Source: Caryophanales bacterium (GTDB lineage: Bacteria; Bacillota_I; Bacilli_A; RFN20; CAG-826). Taken from it: a stretch of 30,718 nucleotides of DNA. Of this stretch, positions 16,264 to 26,020 are shown one piece after another. The first letter of the stretch is position 1, and every line of letters starts with the position of its first letter. The translations under genes and the position numbers were made by a program. Location: the NCBI GenBank assembly GCA_016280685.1, contig JAEEHE010000113.1, forward strand, positions 1-30,718, given 5' to 3'. The notes under the pieces were generated by a model. The model saw only the letters and a program-made list of their open reading frames with translations. It did not search any database and was not told the origin of the DNA.

Positions 16264-19200
16264 TTATTTATCGAAGAAATATTGTGGCATTGATAATGTC
16301 TTGGTTTTGAAGTTTTCCACAAAGTGTGGAACATTACCAACTTGTAAACGTGTTAAGCCCTCGCTGTCACGTTTGCAGTCCGCAACAACAATCGCCATAT
16401 CAATTTGTTCGCCGTTTTCAATAGTAGTAGCCCAACTTGGTACTACGGAGAATGGGATAAATAATTCACCGCTATAACCGGTTTCAGTAAGGATTACTTT
16501 CGCTTGGAAGGAACTGAGATTTCTTAAAGCTAAGTCACTAGTTCTCACACCCGCTAAAGTATATTGCCAATCGGGTGTCATAGCGATTTGTAAAGTATCG
16601 GTTTCCGTTTCTTTGCAATAAACAGCTAAGTCAGCATTAGGCTTATCGATAACATTTGTGGCCAATATTTCTACGCAGTCACCATACCAGAATTCAGAAG
16701 CCACTTTACATTCAATCTTGTTATCCATCACATCAAATCCGAAGTAAATACCATCGGCAGTATGAGTGAGTTTAAATTTATTGATTGCGAAGTGATCTGC
16801 TACTGCTTCTTTTGTGGTTCTAGTATTATCCGCAAAGGAATAACCATCGAACACGACATCGTGAGCATTAACGCCTTCCCAATCGGATAAATTACCATCG
16901 ATTGTAAATGTATTTGTCACTTTCGCGATATGGACTTCTGGTCCGACTTCACCATCAGGTTTTTCGAAATCTAAATCGAAGTTATTTTCTGTAGTGACAT
17001 CATCGCTACCGCTTAAACCACGAAGAACAATACCATTAAGATTTTGGCTTCTTTCATTAAAGTTATAGTTATTTCTAATCGTGGTTGTGCCAGTATTATT
17101 TAAACTAACCACACCTTTGACAGCTTCGGTTAAGTTTTCTAAAACGCCGATATTCACGAATAAGTTATCGGAAACAAGATTATCGCCTGTACCTCTTAAG
17201 GATAAGGCGGCACTACCGTTGTTCGCGACAAAGTTATTGCTATAAGTTAAACCATGTAATGTACCTTTAGGACCAATTGTACTATTTTTAGAGATAACGA
17301 ATAATGATGTATCGCCCGAAAGAGCACCATTAGCTAAATAACAACCATTCATAATTTTGTTATTGGTGATAGTTGGCTCTTGTGGGATGGTCGCTTCATT
17401 AAAGATATCCATCGCTGAGTGAATCATAAGAGAACCATGACCAACATGATTAAAGGTATTATTAGTGATCACAGGATGAGGAACTTGCACCAAAATGCCT
17501 CTATTTCTCTTGTTTCTCACAATATTATTAGAGAATTCGAAATCAGGAGTATTGCTGATAAATGTCGCACGGCAGTTGCCCCATTCTTCTTCAGTACCCA
17601 CCAATCTTTCTTTAGTGGTGACTGTATATACACCATTGTTATTCTCACATGAATCAACCGTGTAATAACCAACATCTGGGTTATGAGGAGCGAATGTGTC
17701 TTCGTTATAAATAGCGATCTTATCACCCGGTTGTGGTTCAGGCATAACGGATGTTATTTGTTGTAATGTGAATTGTTTCTTAAATGATGCGGTTCTTTCA
17801 CTGACACGATAGTAATAACCATGTTTAATATTCAAAGCGTCATCGCCGGTATATTCCACGATACTATTCGTGACTTTAACTGTACCGGTCATCATCGAGA
17901 AATGCAAACCATCTGCAGTGCTTGTAACCATCGCTTTAGAACCTTGTTTTCTCACAATATTAAATCTATTAGCATAGAAATTATGTGTGTCTTCCACATT
18001 CAAAGCCATGCCGGATGCATAATGCATAGTTATATCGTCAACATAAACGTTCTCACAAGCATTAACTTTCATACCATAAGCATCATATTGACTATAGAAC
18101 ACAGTGGCATAAGTGCCGAGAGGAGGTTCGGCGATAGGTGTGGCAAATGTTAACACCATCTCATATCCGTTTGCGTCATCGCCAGTAATAACTGGATTAC
18201 TTGAACAAGTGCCAGTACCAGCGTAGAAGTTACCGCCTTGGAGTGGAGCTTCCGTCACATCATGGAACTCGAGATATCCTTTGACTGTCCCGCCTGCTTG
18301 CTTATGTCTCTTCGCCACTTCATTAAATTCAGGAACGACATCTAAAGTAATTTTCTTAAGATTTAAATCATAGCTTTTAACAACACCGGTCAATGATGAT
18401 GGAACATCTTGTGTCATCGTTAAACCATTCATATAGATGTTCTTACTATTTCTTACAAAGAAATATCCTGACACACTAGTGCCTTGCATCTTAATTTCTA
18501 AAATGCATCCATTGCCAACAAAGTAAGTGCCGTTTAATCCATCTACTAATATACAAGCGTGAAGACTGCCAGAATCGAGTTCACGATCACCACCATCAAG
18601 ATTAAGATGGCCATTTTCTGGGAAGACAATCTTCGCTAATTTATTATTGTCATTTAAAGCTTTAGCTAGTCTAATCGCGGTTCTAATACGGATATTATCT
18701 GTTAGTTCCGCAGTACTAAAGAATTGTTGTGCTTGCTCTAACGTGATATCACTAACTTTAATGACCGCAGCTGCTTCAAATTCATTGTCCGCAGGAACGT
18801 CATATAAGACTTGTGAAGCCATGTCTTCTCTAGCGCCAACAATCGTCGGATCACTTAAGCCATAAACATCTAAACCAGTTTCATTAACTTGATAATCGGT
18901 TTCAGTCATATCATCAATTAAATCAGCTAAAGAGACGACTTTTGTGCCGTTTTTGGTGACAACAACCTTATAAGTGGAGGTAAATCCACCGTCTTCAGTT
19001 CTTACCCTGATGATTGTTCTACCGAATTCAACACCGGATACACGACCGGTTTGATCAACGGAAGCAACTTCGGGATTATCACTAGACCATGTAACATTTT
19101 TGTTCGTCGCATTTGCGGGAGTGATATCCGCCATTAAATCAATTGATGATCCTTTAGCGACACCATTACCATTTCCGGAAATAGAAACACCTTCAACTTC

Positions 19201-19329
19201 GACATTTTCGGTAACGATTGAAGAAGATTCCTCTCCCTCACCACCGCTTTCTGAGGTTTTCTTCGTGTTGCATGCTGTGACCAGCAAAGAACAAGAAGCG
19301 AGCAATAAAAGAATTTTAGCTTTTTTCAT
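16264..19329 (-). CDS. Large lipoprotein: Ig-like (Big_2), GH110-like beta-helix and CBM9-like domain
   Basis: 1021 residues. Lipobox VTAC (Cys20). Residues about 43-125 are a Big_2 domain (WSSDNPEVASVDQTGRVSGV). The parallel beta-helix spans about 155-790. It carries TSTADGLHFS (Asp473) and, 23 residues later, YTGDDALNIKHGYYYRV (Asp496-Asp497), then PQPGDKIAIYNED and RNKRNRGILVQVPHPVITNN. This is the same layout as in the 759-residue paralogue and resembles GH110 alpha-1,3-galactosidases. Residues about 799-1015 look like a CBM9/DOMON-type beta-sandwich (FTIDGNLSDWEGV, GIYFGFDVMDNKIE, FWYGDCVEIL). It follows the solute-binding protein gene by 14 bp with AAGGAGA before ATG. I infer a surface enzyme that makes or trims oligosaccharides for the importer; substrate unproven. 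Confidence 0.78.
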   Translation of the reverse strand: MKKAKILLLLASCSLLVTACNTKKTSESGGEGEESSSIVTENVEVEGVSISGNGNGVAKGSSIDLMADITPANATNKNVTWSSDNPEVASVDQTGRVSGVEFGRTIIRVRTEDGGFTSTYKVVVTKNGTKVVSLADLIDDMTETDYQVNETGLDVYGLSDPTIVGAREDMASQVLYDVPADNEFEAAAVIKVSDITLEQAQQFFSTAELTDNIRIRTAIRLAKALNDNNKLAKIVFPENGHLNLDGGDRELDSGSLHACILVDGLNGTYFVGNGCILEIKMQGTSVSGYFFVRNSKNIYMNGLTMTQDVPSSLTGVVKSYDLNLKKITLDVVPEFNEVAKRHKQAGGTVKGYLEFHDVTEAPLQGGNFYAGTGTCSSNPVITGDDANGYEMVLTFATPIAEPPLGTYATVFYSQYDAYGMKVNACENVYVDDITMHYASGMALNVEDTHNFYANRFNIVRKQGSKAMVTSTADGLHFSMMTGTVKVTNSIVEYTGDDALNIKHGYYYRVSERTASFKKQFTLQQITSVMPEPQPGDKIAIYNEDTFAPHNPDVGYYTVDSCENNNGVYTVTTKERLVGTEEEWGNCRATFISNTPDFEFSNNIVRNKRNRGILVQVPHPVITNNTFNHVGHGSLMIHSAMDIFNEATIPQEPTITNNKIMNGCYLANGALSGDTSLFVISKNSTIGPKGTLHGLTYSNNFVANNGSAALSLRGTGDNLVSDNLFVNIGVLENLTEAVKGVVSLNNTGTTTIRNNYNFNERSQNLNGIVLRGLSGSDDVTTENNFDLDFEKPDGEVGPEVHIAKVTNTFTIDGNLSDWEGVNAHDVVFDGYSFADNTRTTKEAVADHFAINKFKLTHTADGIYFGFDVMDNKIECKVASEFWYGDCVEILATNVIDKPNADLAVYCKETETDTLQIAMTPDWQYTLAGVRTSDLALRNLSSFQAKVILTETGYSGELFIPFSVVPSWATTIENGEQIDMAIVVADCKRDSEGLTRLQVGNVPHFVENFKTKTLSMPQYFFDK

Positions 19330-19343
19330 AAGCGTCTCCTTTT

Positions 19344-21149
19344 CTATTTATAACGTTTCAACATATTGTTGTAGATATCTTCATATTTTTGACCTAATGG
19401 AGAGGTCGCAAATTTATCCATGTTACTCACGTGTTTATTCCAATCAGCATCATTGTTAGGATCTTTTTCACCCTTCACAAATGTTTGTTCAGCATTAGGA
19501 AGATTCAAAACAATCTGTGCTTTAATTAAATCTAATTGATCGTATTCTTCTGATGTAAATTTATATTCTTGAGGTTCTGGCGTCTTCAAATATGGGCGAT
19601 AGATTTCGCTCATATGATTTAAATCGGTAATGACATCATCATTCATCTTACCGACAAAGTAGTTTGCCCAATATAAACCTGCGCCAGAGCCGACATTTGG
19701 AGTAATGGTTGCGCGATAATCTTCTTGAGTTTTAGTCCAAGTTTCTGGAACATCAAAAGTCCAAGTATCGGTTTCTAATGAACCGTCACCGACTGTACCA
19801 TCACTTCTTAAATCCCAATGCCAATCGACATCCTTTTCACCATACGCTAATAACTGTACGCCTAAATCACTATACATAATATCTAACAAGCGCGCACATT
19901 CTCTCGCATAATGGGTGCCGAAAAATAAACAAGCACCTGTAGGTTGGAAGAAACCAAAATTCCATTGGATTTTTGGTCCGGTATAGAAGCTAGATGATAA
20001 TGGTTGCACTACTGCATATTCTTTATCCAAACGATAGAATTCACCACTATCATCTTTGTTATATTTATCATTCTTTTGTCCAGTCACTAAATAGGGCGCT
20101 GCCGCCACAAAAGAACCTAGTGTTCCTGATTGTCCATATGTGGCAAAACTATTTGTAGAACTGTTTGAGAATGTACCATTATCCATTAATCCCTCTTTCC
20201 ACATTTGATTGGCGGTAATTAAATATTGACGATAACCATCAGTCATCGGAACGAATTCAAATTTTGAACCATCATTAGTAATCTCAATAAATTGAGTAAC
20301 ATGTCCATAAGCGGAAAGGAAAGCATTTCTAATATATTCCATCTTCACAGAACTAAGTGGCACTTCATTAGTGGCAACACCATCATTATTCGCATCGTAT
20401 GTTTTGAAGTCTCTTAGAACACCGATATAATCATCTATCGTGTTAATTTTGCTCGCATCATCAATATTATGAAGTTTGCAATAAGAATTTTGATTTTTCT
20501 TAAAGACGTTCTTAATCCATACATTATTGACAAAGAACTTATACGTCAAATCTCTACCGACATCCTTCGCTGATGGAGCGGCATAGATTTTGCCATCGCT
20601 TAATGTGATAATCTTACGACAGTCCTCTTTATCTCTACTGATATTAAAGTTATTTTCTAATAACGCTTTTAAAGTGGGCATATAATTATCGATTAAAGAA
20701 CCGATTTTCATTTTATTCGCATCAGTGAAGTTCTCATCGTTAAAAGGAACGAACATCTTATAACCGTATTCCGCAGATTGCACTTGTTCACCAACAGGGT
20801 TGGAATATAAGAAGATATCCGGTTTATAAGACTTATCTTCCCAGACAGTTGTTCTTCTCGTGTTATAAGCTGCGGAGTCAGGAGTGACAAAGTCAAATTG
20901 TAAATTGGTGACCGCACTTAATTTCTTAAACATCTTTAAATCCTGATATTCCGGTTGACCTGCGGAATGAGGAGCAAAGATTTTAATGGTGACAGGATCT
21001 TTCACGATTTGTAAGGGGTTATCTTCCGTCCCGTTAGGAAGGAAGTTTGTCTCATCGTAATCAACCTTTTCTCTAGTGCCACAGGCACCTAAAGGTAACA
21101 CCATTAAAGCGGACATTAATAAAGTCACAGGTAAAAATACTTTTTTCAT
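19344..21149 (-). CDS. ABC transporter solute-binding lipoprotein (LplA-like, carbohydrate)
   Basis: 601 residues with lipobox LGAC (Cys23). The long size, the start VTIKIFAPHSAGQPEYQDLK and the partner permeases place it in the LplA/family 1 group of oligosaccharide-binding proteins of Firmicutes. YDANNDGVATNEVPLS (251-266) matches the calcium-loop-like D-x-N-x-D-G-x-x-x-N-E-x-P-L-S segment common in this group. Aromatic residues suitable for sugar stacking are frequent in the C-terminal half. ATG overlaps the stop of the permease gene by one base (TAATG), with GGAGG about 15 bases upstream. It delivers the substrate from the outer face of the membrane to the two permeases. The glycan cannot be named from sequence alone. 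Confidence 0.88.
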   Translation of the reverse strand: MKKVFLPVTLLMSALMVLPLGACGTREKVDYDETNFLPNGTEDNPLQIVKDPVTIKIFAPHSAGQPEYQDLKMFKKLSAVTNLQFDFVTPDSAAYNTRRTTVWEDKSYKPDIFLYSNPVGEQVQSAEYGYKMFVPFNDENFTDANKMKIGSLIDNYMPTLKALLENNFNISRDKEDCRKIITLSDGKIYAAPSAKDVGRDLTYKFFVNNVWIKNVFKKNQNSYCKLHNIDDASKINTIDDYIGVLRDFKTYDANNDGVATNEVPLSSVKMEYIRNAFLSAYGHVTQFIEITNDGSKFEFVPMTDGYRQYLITANQMWKEGLMDNGTFSNSSTNSFATYGQSGTLGSFVAAAPYLVTGQKNDKYNKDDSGEFYRLDKEYAVVQPLSSSFYTGPKIQWNFGFFQPTGACLFFGTHYARECARLLDIMYSDLGVQLLAYGEKDVDWHWDLRSDGTVGDGSLETDTWTFDVPETWTKTQEDYRATITPNVGSGAGLYWANYFVGKMNDDVITDLNHMSEIYRPYLKTPEPQEYKFTSEEYDQLDLIKAQIVLNLPNAEQTFVKGEKDPNNDADWNKHVSNMDKFATSPLGQKYEDIYNNMLKRYK

Positions 21150-22048
21150 TATCCTTTCATACCTCCGATTGTCATACCCTTTTCAAAATATTTTTGGAAG
21201 AATGGGTACATGATTAATAATGGTAAAGAACTCACCACAATGGTGACGTATTTTAATTGTTCTTGCACTGCAGGATCTTCTCCTCCGATGCCGTTTTCAC
21301 TGACGACGAGAATATCCTGTAAAACTCTTTGAAGCGGGAATAAGCTCGTATCCGATAAATAGAGCAACGCGGAGAAATAAGAATTCCAGAATCCCACAAT
21401 AGCAAATAAGGTAATAACAAACAAAATTGGACGGCATAACGGTAAGATGATTCTCACAAATATGCCGAAATCACTACAGCCATCCACTCTTGCGGCTTCT
21501 TGTAGTTCATAAGAGATGCTATTTTCCATATAAGTTCTAACAACCACGATAGAGAAAACACTGCAACACGCAGGTAAAATAACTGCCCACATCGTATTTA
21601 ACAAATTCAAATTAACGATTAATAAGTAATTGGGAATCATACCTCCGCCGATAAACATCGTGAGAACAAAGATGAAATTAATTGGCCCTCTTAACTTAAA
21701 ATCTTTACGACTTAAAGGATAGGCACATAGCATTTGAATAACCACTGAGATAATCGTGCCCACCGCTGTATATATCAACGAATTCTTAAATCCTGATAAT
21801 AATAATTTGTTTTGGAACACTTTGATATATCCACTTGTAGTAAAACCAATAGGGAATAATGAAGCTTTACCAGTTAAGACCACATCAGGATCGGTGAAGG
21901 AACAAGATAAGACATATAGCAAAGGCAATAAGAATAATAGAGCAGTAAAAATCATGATGATGGTGACAATCACATCAAACATCTTATCTTGATTGATAAA
22001 TTTCTTCTTACGACGATTTTGGATCTCTAGTTCACTTACTTTTACCAT
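21149..22048 (-). CDS. Carbohydrate ABC transporter permease (LplC/MalG-type)
   Basis: 299 residues with six predicted membrane segments, beginning with the segment IVTIIMIFTALLFLLPLLYV. The ATPase-contact EAA loop is ELQEAARVDGCSDFGIFVRI (about 185-204), followed by LPLCRP. The C-terminus EKGMTIGGMKG is typical for LplC/YtcP-type permeases. Its first seven bases (ATGGTAA) overlap the end of the other permease gene, and its stop codon overlaps the start of the solute-binding protein gene, showing tight coupling. It forms the transmembrane channel with the partner at 22042-23001 and is powered by an MsmK-type ATPase. Confidence 0.93.
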   Translation of the reverse strand: MVKVSELEIQNRRKKKFINQDKMFDVIVTIIMIFTALLFLLPLLYVLSCSFTDPDVVLTGKASLFPIGFTTSGYIKVFQNKLLLSGFKNSLIYTAVGTIISVVIQMLCAYPLSRKDFKLRGPINFIFVLTMFIGGGMIPNYLLIVNLNLLNTMWAVILPACCSVFSIVVVRTYMENSISYELQEAARVDGCSDFGIFVRIILPLCRPILFVITLFAIVGFWNSYFSALLYLSDTSLFPLQRVLQDILVVSENGIGGEDPAVQEQLKYVTIVVSSLPLLIMYPFFQKYFEKGMTIGGMKG

Positions 22049-23001
22049 AATGAATTCTCGCTGACTTTCTTAGAGATAAAGTTCGCACTCACCAAAATGA
22101 TGATGTTAATCACAGAATTAAATAGACCGATTGCGGTGCCGTAAGAGAACATACTAGAGGTACCGCTTTCTAAGGTAATACTATAAGTATAAGTAGAGAT
22201 GATATTACTAACTTCGGCATTACCAGGAGTATTCATCAAATAAACTTTTTCAAATCCGACATTTAAGATAGAACCAATCGCCATGATAAACATGATGATG
22301 GCTAATGGTAAGATGGACGGGAAATTAACGGTGAAGATTCTTCTAATACGACCTGCGCCATCAATCTTTGCCGCATCATGTAAATTAGGATCAACATTGG
22401 CTAATGAACCCATATAGATGATGGACCACCAGCCTAGGCCTTGCCATAGACCAGAAATAATATAGATAGCTACGAAGGCATCCGGGCTTTCCATCAAGGA
22501 ATCAGCAGAGAAACCAAAGAGCATAAAGAACTGAGTTAATATACCTGTATCATGTCTTAAGAAGACAAATAGCATACCTACCACAACCATCGTAGAGACG
22601 AAGTATGGTGCGTACATAATTAACTGAATTGCTTTCTTTAAGACTTTGTTCTTCACTTCGTTTAAGAATAAAGCGTAGATAATCGGGACTACTGTATTAA
22701 CCACTAAAGCAACCACAGAAATGACTAAGGTGTTTCTTAATAGAGGCCAGAATACTGGAGATTTTACAAAGGTCACAAACCATTTAAAACCACCCATTGT
22801 AGTCCAAGGAGAATTCCATATACCTAAAGCGGTACGATAATCTTTAAAGGCGATAGTTAAACCAGCCATCGGGACATAATGGAAGAGAATGACAAAAGAT
22901 AAAGCGGGAATGCACATCAAAATAAGAGTGATATGCCACTTGCTCCATAAGCTTCTCGCTTTTGGTTTTCTAATTAGTTCTTGATTAGAAAGCTCTTTCA
23001 C
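22042..23001 (-). CDS. Carbohydrate ABC transporter permease (LplB/MalF-type)
   Basis: 319 residues with a cytoplasmic start and six predicted membrane segments. Typical LplB features are HYVPMAGLTIAFKDYR near the N-terminus and the EAA loop DAAKIDGAGRIRRIFTVNFP (about 208-227). The start is GTG at 22999-23001, sharing its first base with the TAG stop of the RDD gene; AGGAGG lies 7-12 bases upstream, which decides for this start. It pairs with the following permease to form the membrane pore of the sugar importer. Confidence 0.93.
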   Translation of the reverse strand: MKELSNQELIRKPKARSLWSKWHITLILMCIPALSFVILFHYVPMAGLTIAFKDYRTALGIWNSPWTTMGGFKWFVTFVKSPVFWPLLRNTLVISVVALVVNTVVPIIYALFLNEVKNKVLKKAIQLIMYAPYFVSTMVVVGMLFVFLRHDTGILTQFFMLFGFSADSLMESPDAFVAIYIISGLWQGLGWWSIIYMGSLANVDPNLHDAAKIDGAGRIRRIFTVNFPSILPLAIIMFIMAIGSILNVGFEKVYLMNTPGNAEVSNIISTYTYSITLESGTSSMFSYGTAIGLFNSVINIIILVSANFISKKVSENSLW

Positions 23002-24332
23002 TATTTGTCCTCCTTCTCAATAACTTTGTCCTCAGGAATGGTTGTGGAATCGATATAAGGAACATCGGTGACCACCATATTGACATCTGTATGGGTATAA
23101 TCTTCTTGAGGTTTGGTTTCTTCCACCACCATGGTCTTTCTAGTATCAACAACGATGCCTAAGGAAGCCCATTCCGCGATAGATTTACGTCTATGGCTTA
23201 AAGACACCATAAACATATCAACAACTGGCAAAACAGCGACGACGATTAAAATTTGTAATAATGAAGGTCCGTTATTAAATAAGGGGAACAACAACGAAGA
23301 AGATAATCCGCCAGATAAGAACGAAGCAATCAATAAAGTGGGTAAATTAGTAATAAATAAAATGAGATTTCTCACAACTATCTGCCACACCGCCGGATTA
23401 TTTTTGTCTTCACTAATAAAAGATAAAGAGAATATGCGATAACCAAATGTTCCACTTCTATCTCTAAAGATAATAACGGGAACGACGAAGCAAATGATGA
23501 AACACAACAAATAGACCAAGACGGTCGCTAAAGAGGCCATATGCGTGCAAAAAACGTAATTATCTTTATATAAGTTATAAACATCATTAAACCTAGTAGA
23601 ATTAGTTAACTCTTCACTGGCGTTATTCCATAGTGATTTGTACATAGAATAGAAGTAAGTATGAGAGCCATTAATGATTTCATTTCTCTCATTTTTAAAT
23701 TCATAGAGATAGAGGTTCTGTGCAAATCCTGCTTTTAAGAAGAGAAAATCTTCTTCATTTACTGGATGGCCTAAATATGCTTCATCAACAAAGGCCAAAT
23801 AAGAACCATCTTTATTCTTTAATTGTTTTTGTAGATAAGCTTTATTAGATAAACCATTGAGATTAACTAAATCGTTTTCTTTGCCATTATAGGAATTATA
23901 TTTAGAAACATAATTCACATAGAATAAAGAGAATTGGTCATTAGAGAAATCCGCTTTGACATATCCATCTAATTCCGGAGTTAATTCCCATTTTCCGGGT
24001 TCTTCTTCATATGATCTTAAAATATGTTGAGCGATATATCTTTTATACATCGTATCTATAGAATCAGGATTGTTATATTTACCATCACTATTATTCGTAT
24101 AGGTAGATAAACCGGATTCTTCTGATATCTGCACCATTTGGATACGATATTTCTCCACATCATTAACTTTGACTTGGTATCCACTGATATTAGGGAGTAT
24201 CACATTCATGGTTAATAACAATAATAAGAAAGTAGTAACGGTTAATAAAAACGCATCAAACAAAGAAACTAAAAACCTTCTTGATGACAAGGCGTAGTTT
24301 TGGAATGCGTATTTAGAAACCTCTTTCTTCAT
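23001..24332 (-). CDS. RDD-family membrane protein with a large extracytoplasmic domain, inside the importer operon
   Basis: 443 residues. The start RRFLVSLFDAFLLTVTTF has the R...D pattern of RDD proteins. About 215 residues then probably lie outside the membrane (50-262), rich in Tyr and Asn. Further membrane segments are near 264-289, 318-342 and 356-378. The second RDD signature is RDRSGTFGYRIFSLSF (290-305), and the third SHRRKSIAEWASLGIVVDTR. The tail of about 45 residues is acidic and cytoplasmic. RDD proteins have been linked to transport, but no molecular role is settled. The gene sits between the ATPase gene (2-bp gap) and the permease gene (1-bp overlap), so it is made with the transporter. 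I infer an accessory subunit or a chaperone of the importer. Confidence 0.75.
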   Translation of the reverse strand: MKKEVSKYAFQNYALSSRRFLVSLFDAFLLTVTTFLLLLLTMNVILPNISGYQVKVNDVEKYRIQMVQISEESGLSTYTNNSDGKYNNPDSIDTMYKRYIAQHILRSYEEEPGKWELTPELDGYVKADFSNDQFSLFYVNYVSKYNSYNGKENDLVNLNGLSNKAYLQKQLKNKDGSYLAFVDEAYLGHPVNEEDFLFLKAGFAQNLYLYEFKNERNEIINGSHTYFYSMYKSLWNNASEELTNSTRFNDVYNLYKDNYVFCTHMASLATVLVYLLCFIICFVVPVIIFRDRSGTFGYRIFSLSFISEDKNNPAVWQIVVRNLILFITNLPTLLIASFLSGGLSSSLLFPLFNNGPSLLQILIVVAVLPVVDMFMVSLSHRRKSIAEWASLGIVVDTRKTMVVEETKPQEDYTHTDVNMVVTDVPYIDSTTIPEDKVIEKEDK

Positions 24333-24334
24333 AA

Positions 24335-26020
24335 CTATTTAATAGTCTTTTGACTAACACGGTCGAAGATGTGAGCTTTGCTCAAATCTAAGAGTAATTT
24401 AATCTTGTCGCCTTTTGCGAGAACATTAACACTTCTAATCTTGGAAATTAAATCTTTGTGATTAAAATTCGTGTGTATAAAGTATTCATGGCCTAATAAT
24501 TCCGCGACCACTACTTCACTATCTATGAGGTAATTATAGTCATATTGATGTGAGGCCATATTCGCATCATGAATATCTTCTGGCCTTATACCGAAGATGA
24601 CATCATATTCTTTCTTTTCAATAAATTCGCTATAGCGGGCAATCGCATCTTGAAGATATCCTAATCTCTCATTGCTCTTTTCCACATAAGTGAGTCTCTC
24701 TTCTAATTGAGTAGCCTCTTCTTCTTTGCCTGCTTCTTTTGCGACTTTAATCTTTTCTAACAAGACATTTCTCTCTTCAAATTTATTGAGTAATGTTTCT
24801 AATTCTTTTCGGTTAGATTCGAGTTGTTCTTTATAGAATGCTTCAATCATTTGTTGTGTCTCTTTATCTAAAGCGATATTGTCACCATCTTCAAAGATGA
24901 CATGTCCATTTTGATATTTAACATCGTAGAGGTTCATAGAAGGAGAGCCAATAAATGTCGCGACGAAAACATTAGAAGGATGATTATATATTTCTCTCGG
25001 TGTGCCGATTTGTTGAATAACACCTTTATTCATAATAACGATACGTGTCGCCATGGTCATAGCTTCCGTCTGGTCATGGGTAACATAAATTGTTGTGGCA
25101 TTTAAACGATTGTGAAGATTGATAATCTCGCTTCTCATCTGTACACGAAGTTTGGCATCTAAGTTACTTAATGGTTCATCCATCAAGAACAATTTAGCAT
25201 TTCTCACAATTGCTCTACCTAGGGCAACACGTTGACATTGGCCACCAGATAACGCTTTTGGTTTTCTATCTAAATATTCAGTAATTTGAAGGATTTCTGC
25301 AGCTTTTTGCACTCTTTCGTTAATTTCTGCCTTAGAAATATGCTTGTTCTTGTAAACATGAACAGGTGTTACTTTTAGATATTCAATCTTTTCATCAAGT
25401 TCGGCAATCTCTGCATCAATCTTTTCAACTTGGCCTTGTTCTTCTTCGGTTAAAGAGGCTTTATATTCAATAAGATTCTTTTTTTCTTTTTGGAAGTCTT
25501 TAATAAGTCCTTTGTTAATCGCTAGTAAGGGCTTGCCTTCTTTATCGTATTGTAAAGTAGGGACTTTTCTAATTTTTAATGAAAACGCTAAGTTGTCTTT
25601 CACAGACATATGGGGATATAAAGCATAGGATTGGAAGACCATAGCGATATTACGATTCTTTGGTTCTAGTTCATTAGCATAAATACCGTCGATATATAAA
25701 TCGCCAGCGGTTATTTGTTCTAGACCCGCAATCATTCTTAATGTGGTTGATTTACCACATCCTGATGGACCGACAAAAACGATAAATTCGTGCTTCTTGA
25801 TATCGATGTTAAAATCGTAAACAGCCTGCACTTTGTTATCGTAGATTTTATTAATATGCTGTAAGGAGATGAAACTATCCGCGGGAGCGTATTTCTTTTC
25901 TTTGGAGTGCTTCCTCTGATAGGCCACCATTTCGTTATAGATTCGCGTTCTTTGACTTAGCAAAGCTTTCTTACGAACCTTTTCTTCTTTACGAAAAAGA
26001 CGATCTTCTTTGTTAATCAC
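24335..26020 (-). CDS. MsmK/UgpC-type ABC transporter ATPase with two coiled-coil insertions
   Basis: 561 residues, against about 360-380 for the family. Walker [11 protein letters not shown] (84-93), Q-loop Gln130, signature LSGGQ (257-261), Walker B LFLMDEP (277-283) and His315 are intact. About 75 extra residues, highly charged and heptad-like, lie between the Q-loop region and the signature (about 153-228). A second coiled-coil insertion (about 385-472) splits the C-terminal regulatory TOBE-type domain, which resumes at [13 protein letters not shown] basic extension of about 48 residues precedes the ATPase core. The start is GTG at 26018-26020 with GGGG eight bases upstream; a later ATG (codon 31) would still keep the core. 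It heads the importer operon and energises the two permeases. Confidence 0.9.
   Translation of the reverse strand: MINKEDRLFRKEEKVRKKALLSQRTRIYNEMVAYQRKHSKEKKYAPADSFISLQHINKIYDNKVQAVYDFNIDIKKHEFIVFVGPSGCGKSTTLRMIAGLEQITAGDLYIDGIYANELEPKNRNIAMVFQSYALYPHMSVKDNLAFSLKIRKVPTLQYDKEGKPLLAINKGLIKDFQKEKKNLIEYKASLTEEEQGQVEKIDAEIAELDEKIEYLKVTPVHVYKNKHISKAEINERVQKAAEILQITEYLDRKPKALSGGQCQRVALGRAIVRNAKLFLMDEPLSNLDAKLRVQMRSEIINLHNRLNATTIYVTHDQTEAMTMATRIVIMNKGVIQQIGTPREIYNHPSNVFVATFIGSPSMNLYDVKYQNGHVIFEDGDNIALDKETQQMIEAFYKEQLESNRKELETLLNKFEERNVLLEKIKVAKEAGKEEEATQLEERLTYVEKSNERLGYLQDAIARYSEFIEKKEYDVIFGIRPEDIHDANMASHQYDYNYLIDSEVVVAELLGHEYFIHTNFNHKDLISKIRSVNVLAKGDKIKLLLDLSKAHIFDRVSQKTIK

Noticed and set aside
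16264..19329. Assignment of the beta-helix lipoproteins as pectate lyases
   Set aside because: The general beta-helix shape fits, but the D-(23)-DD-x-L-N-I layout and the R-N-R-G-I-L segment fit GH110 better, and I see no pectate-lyase calcium/arginine signature.
24335..26020. Possible frameshift or fusion creating the extra segments of the ATPase
   Set aside because: All ATPase motifs are in order in one open frame, and the extra parts are clean charged coiled coils, so they are true insertions.
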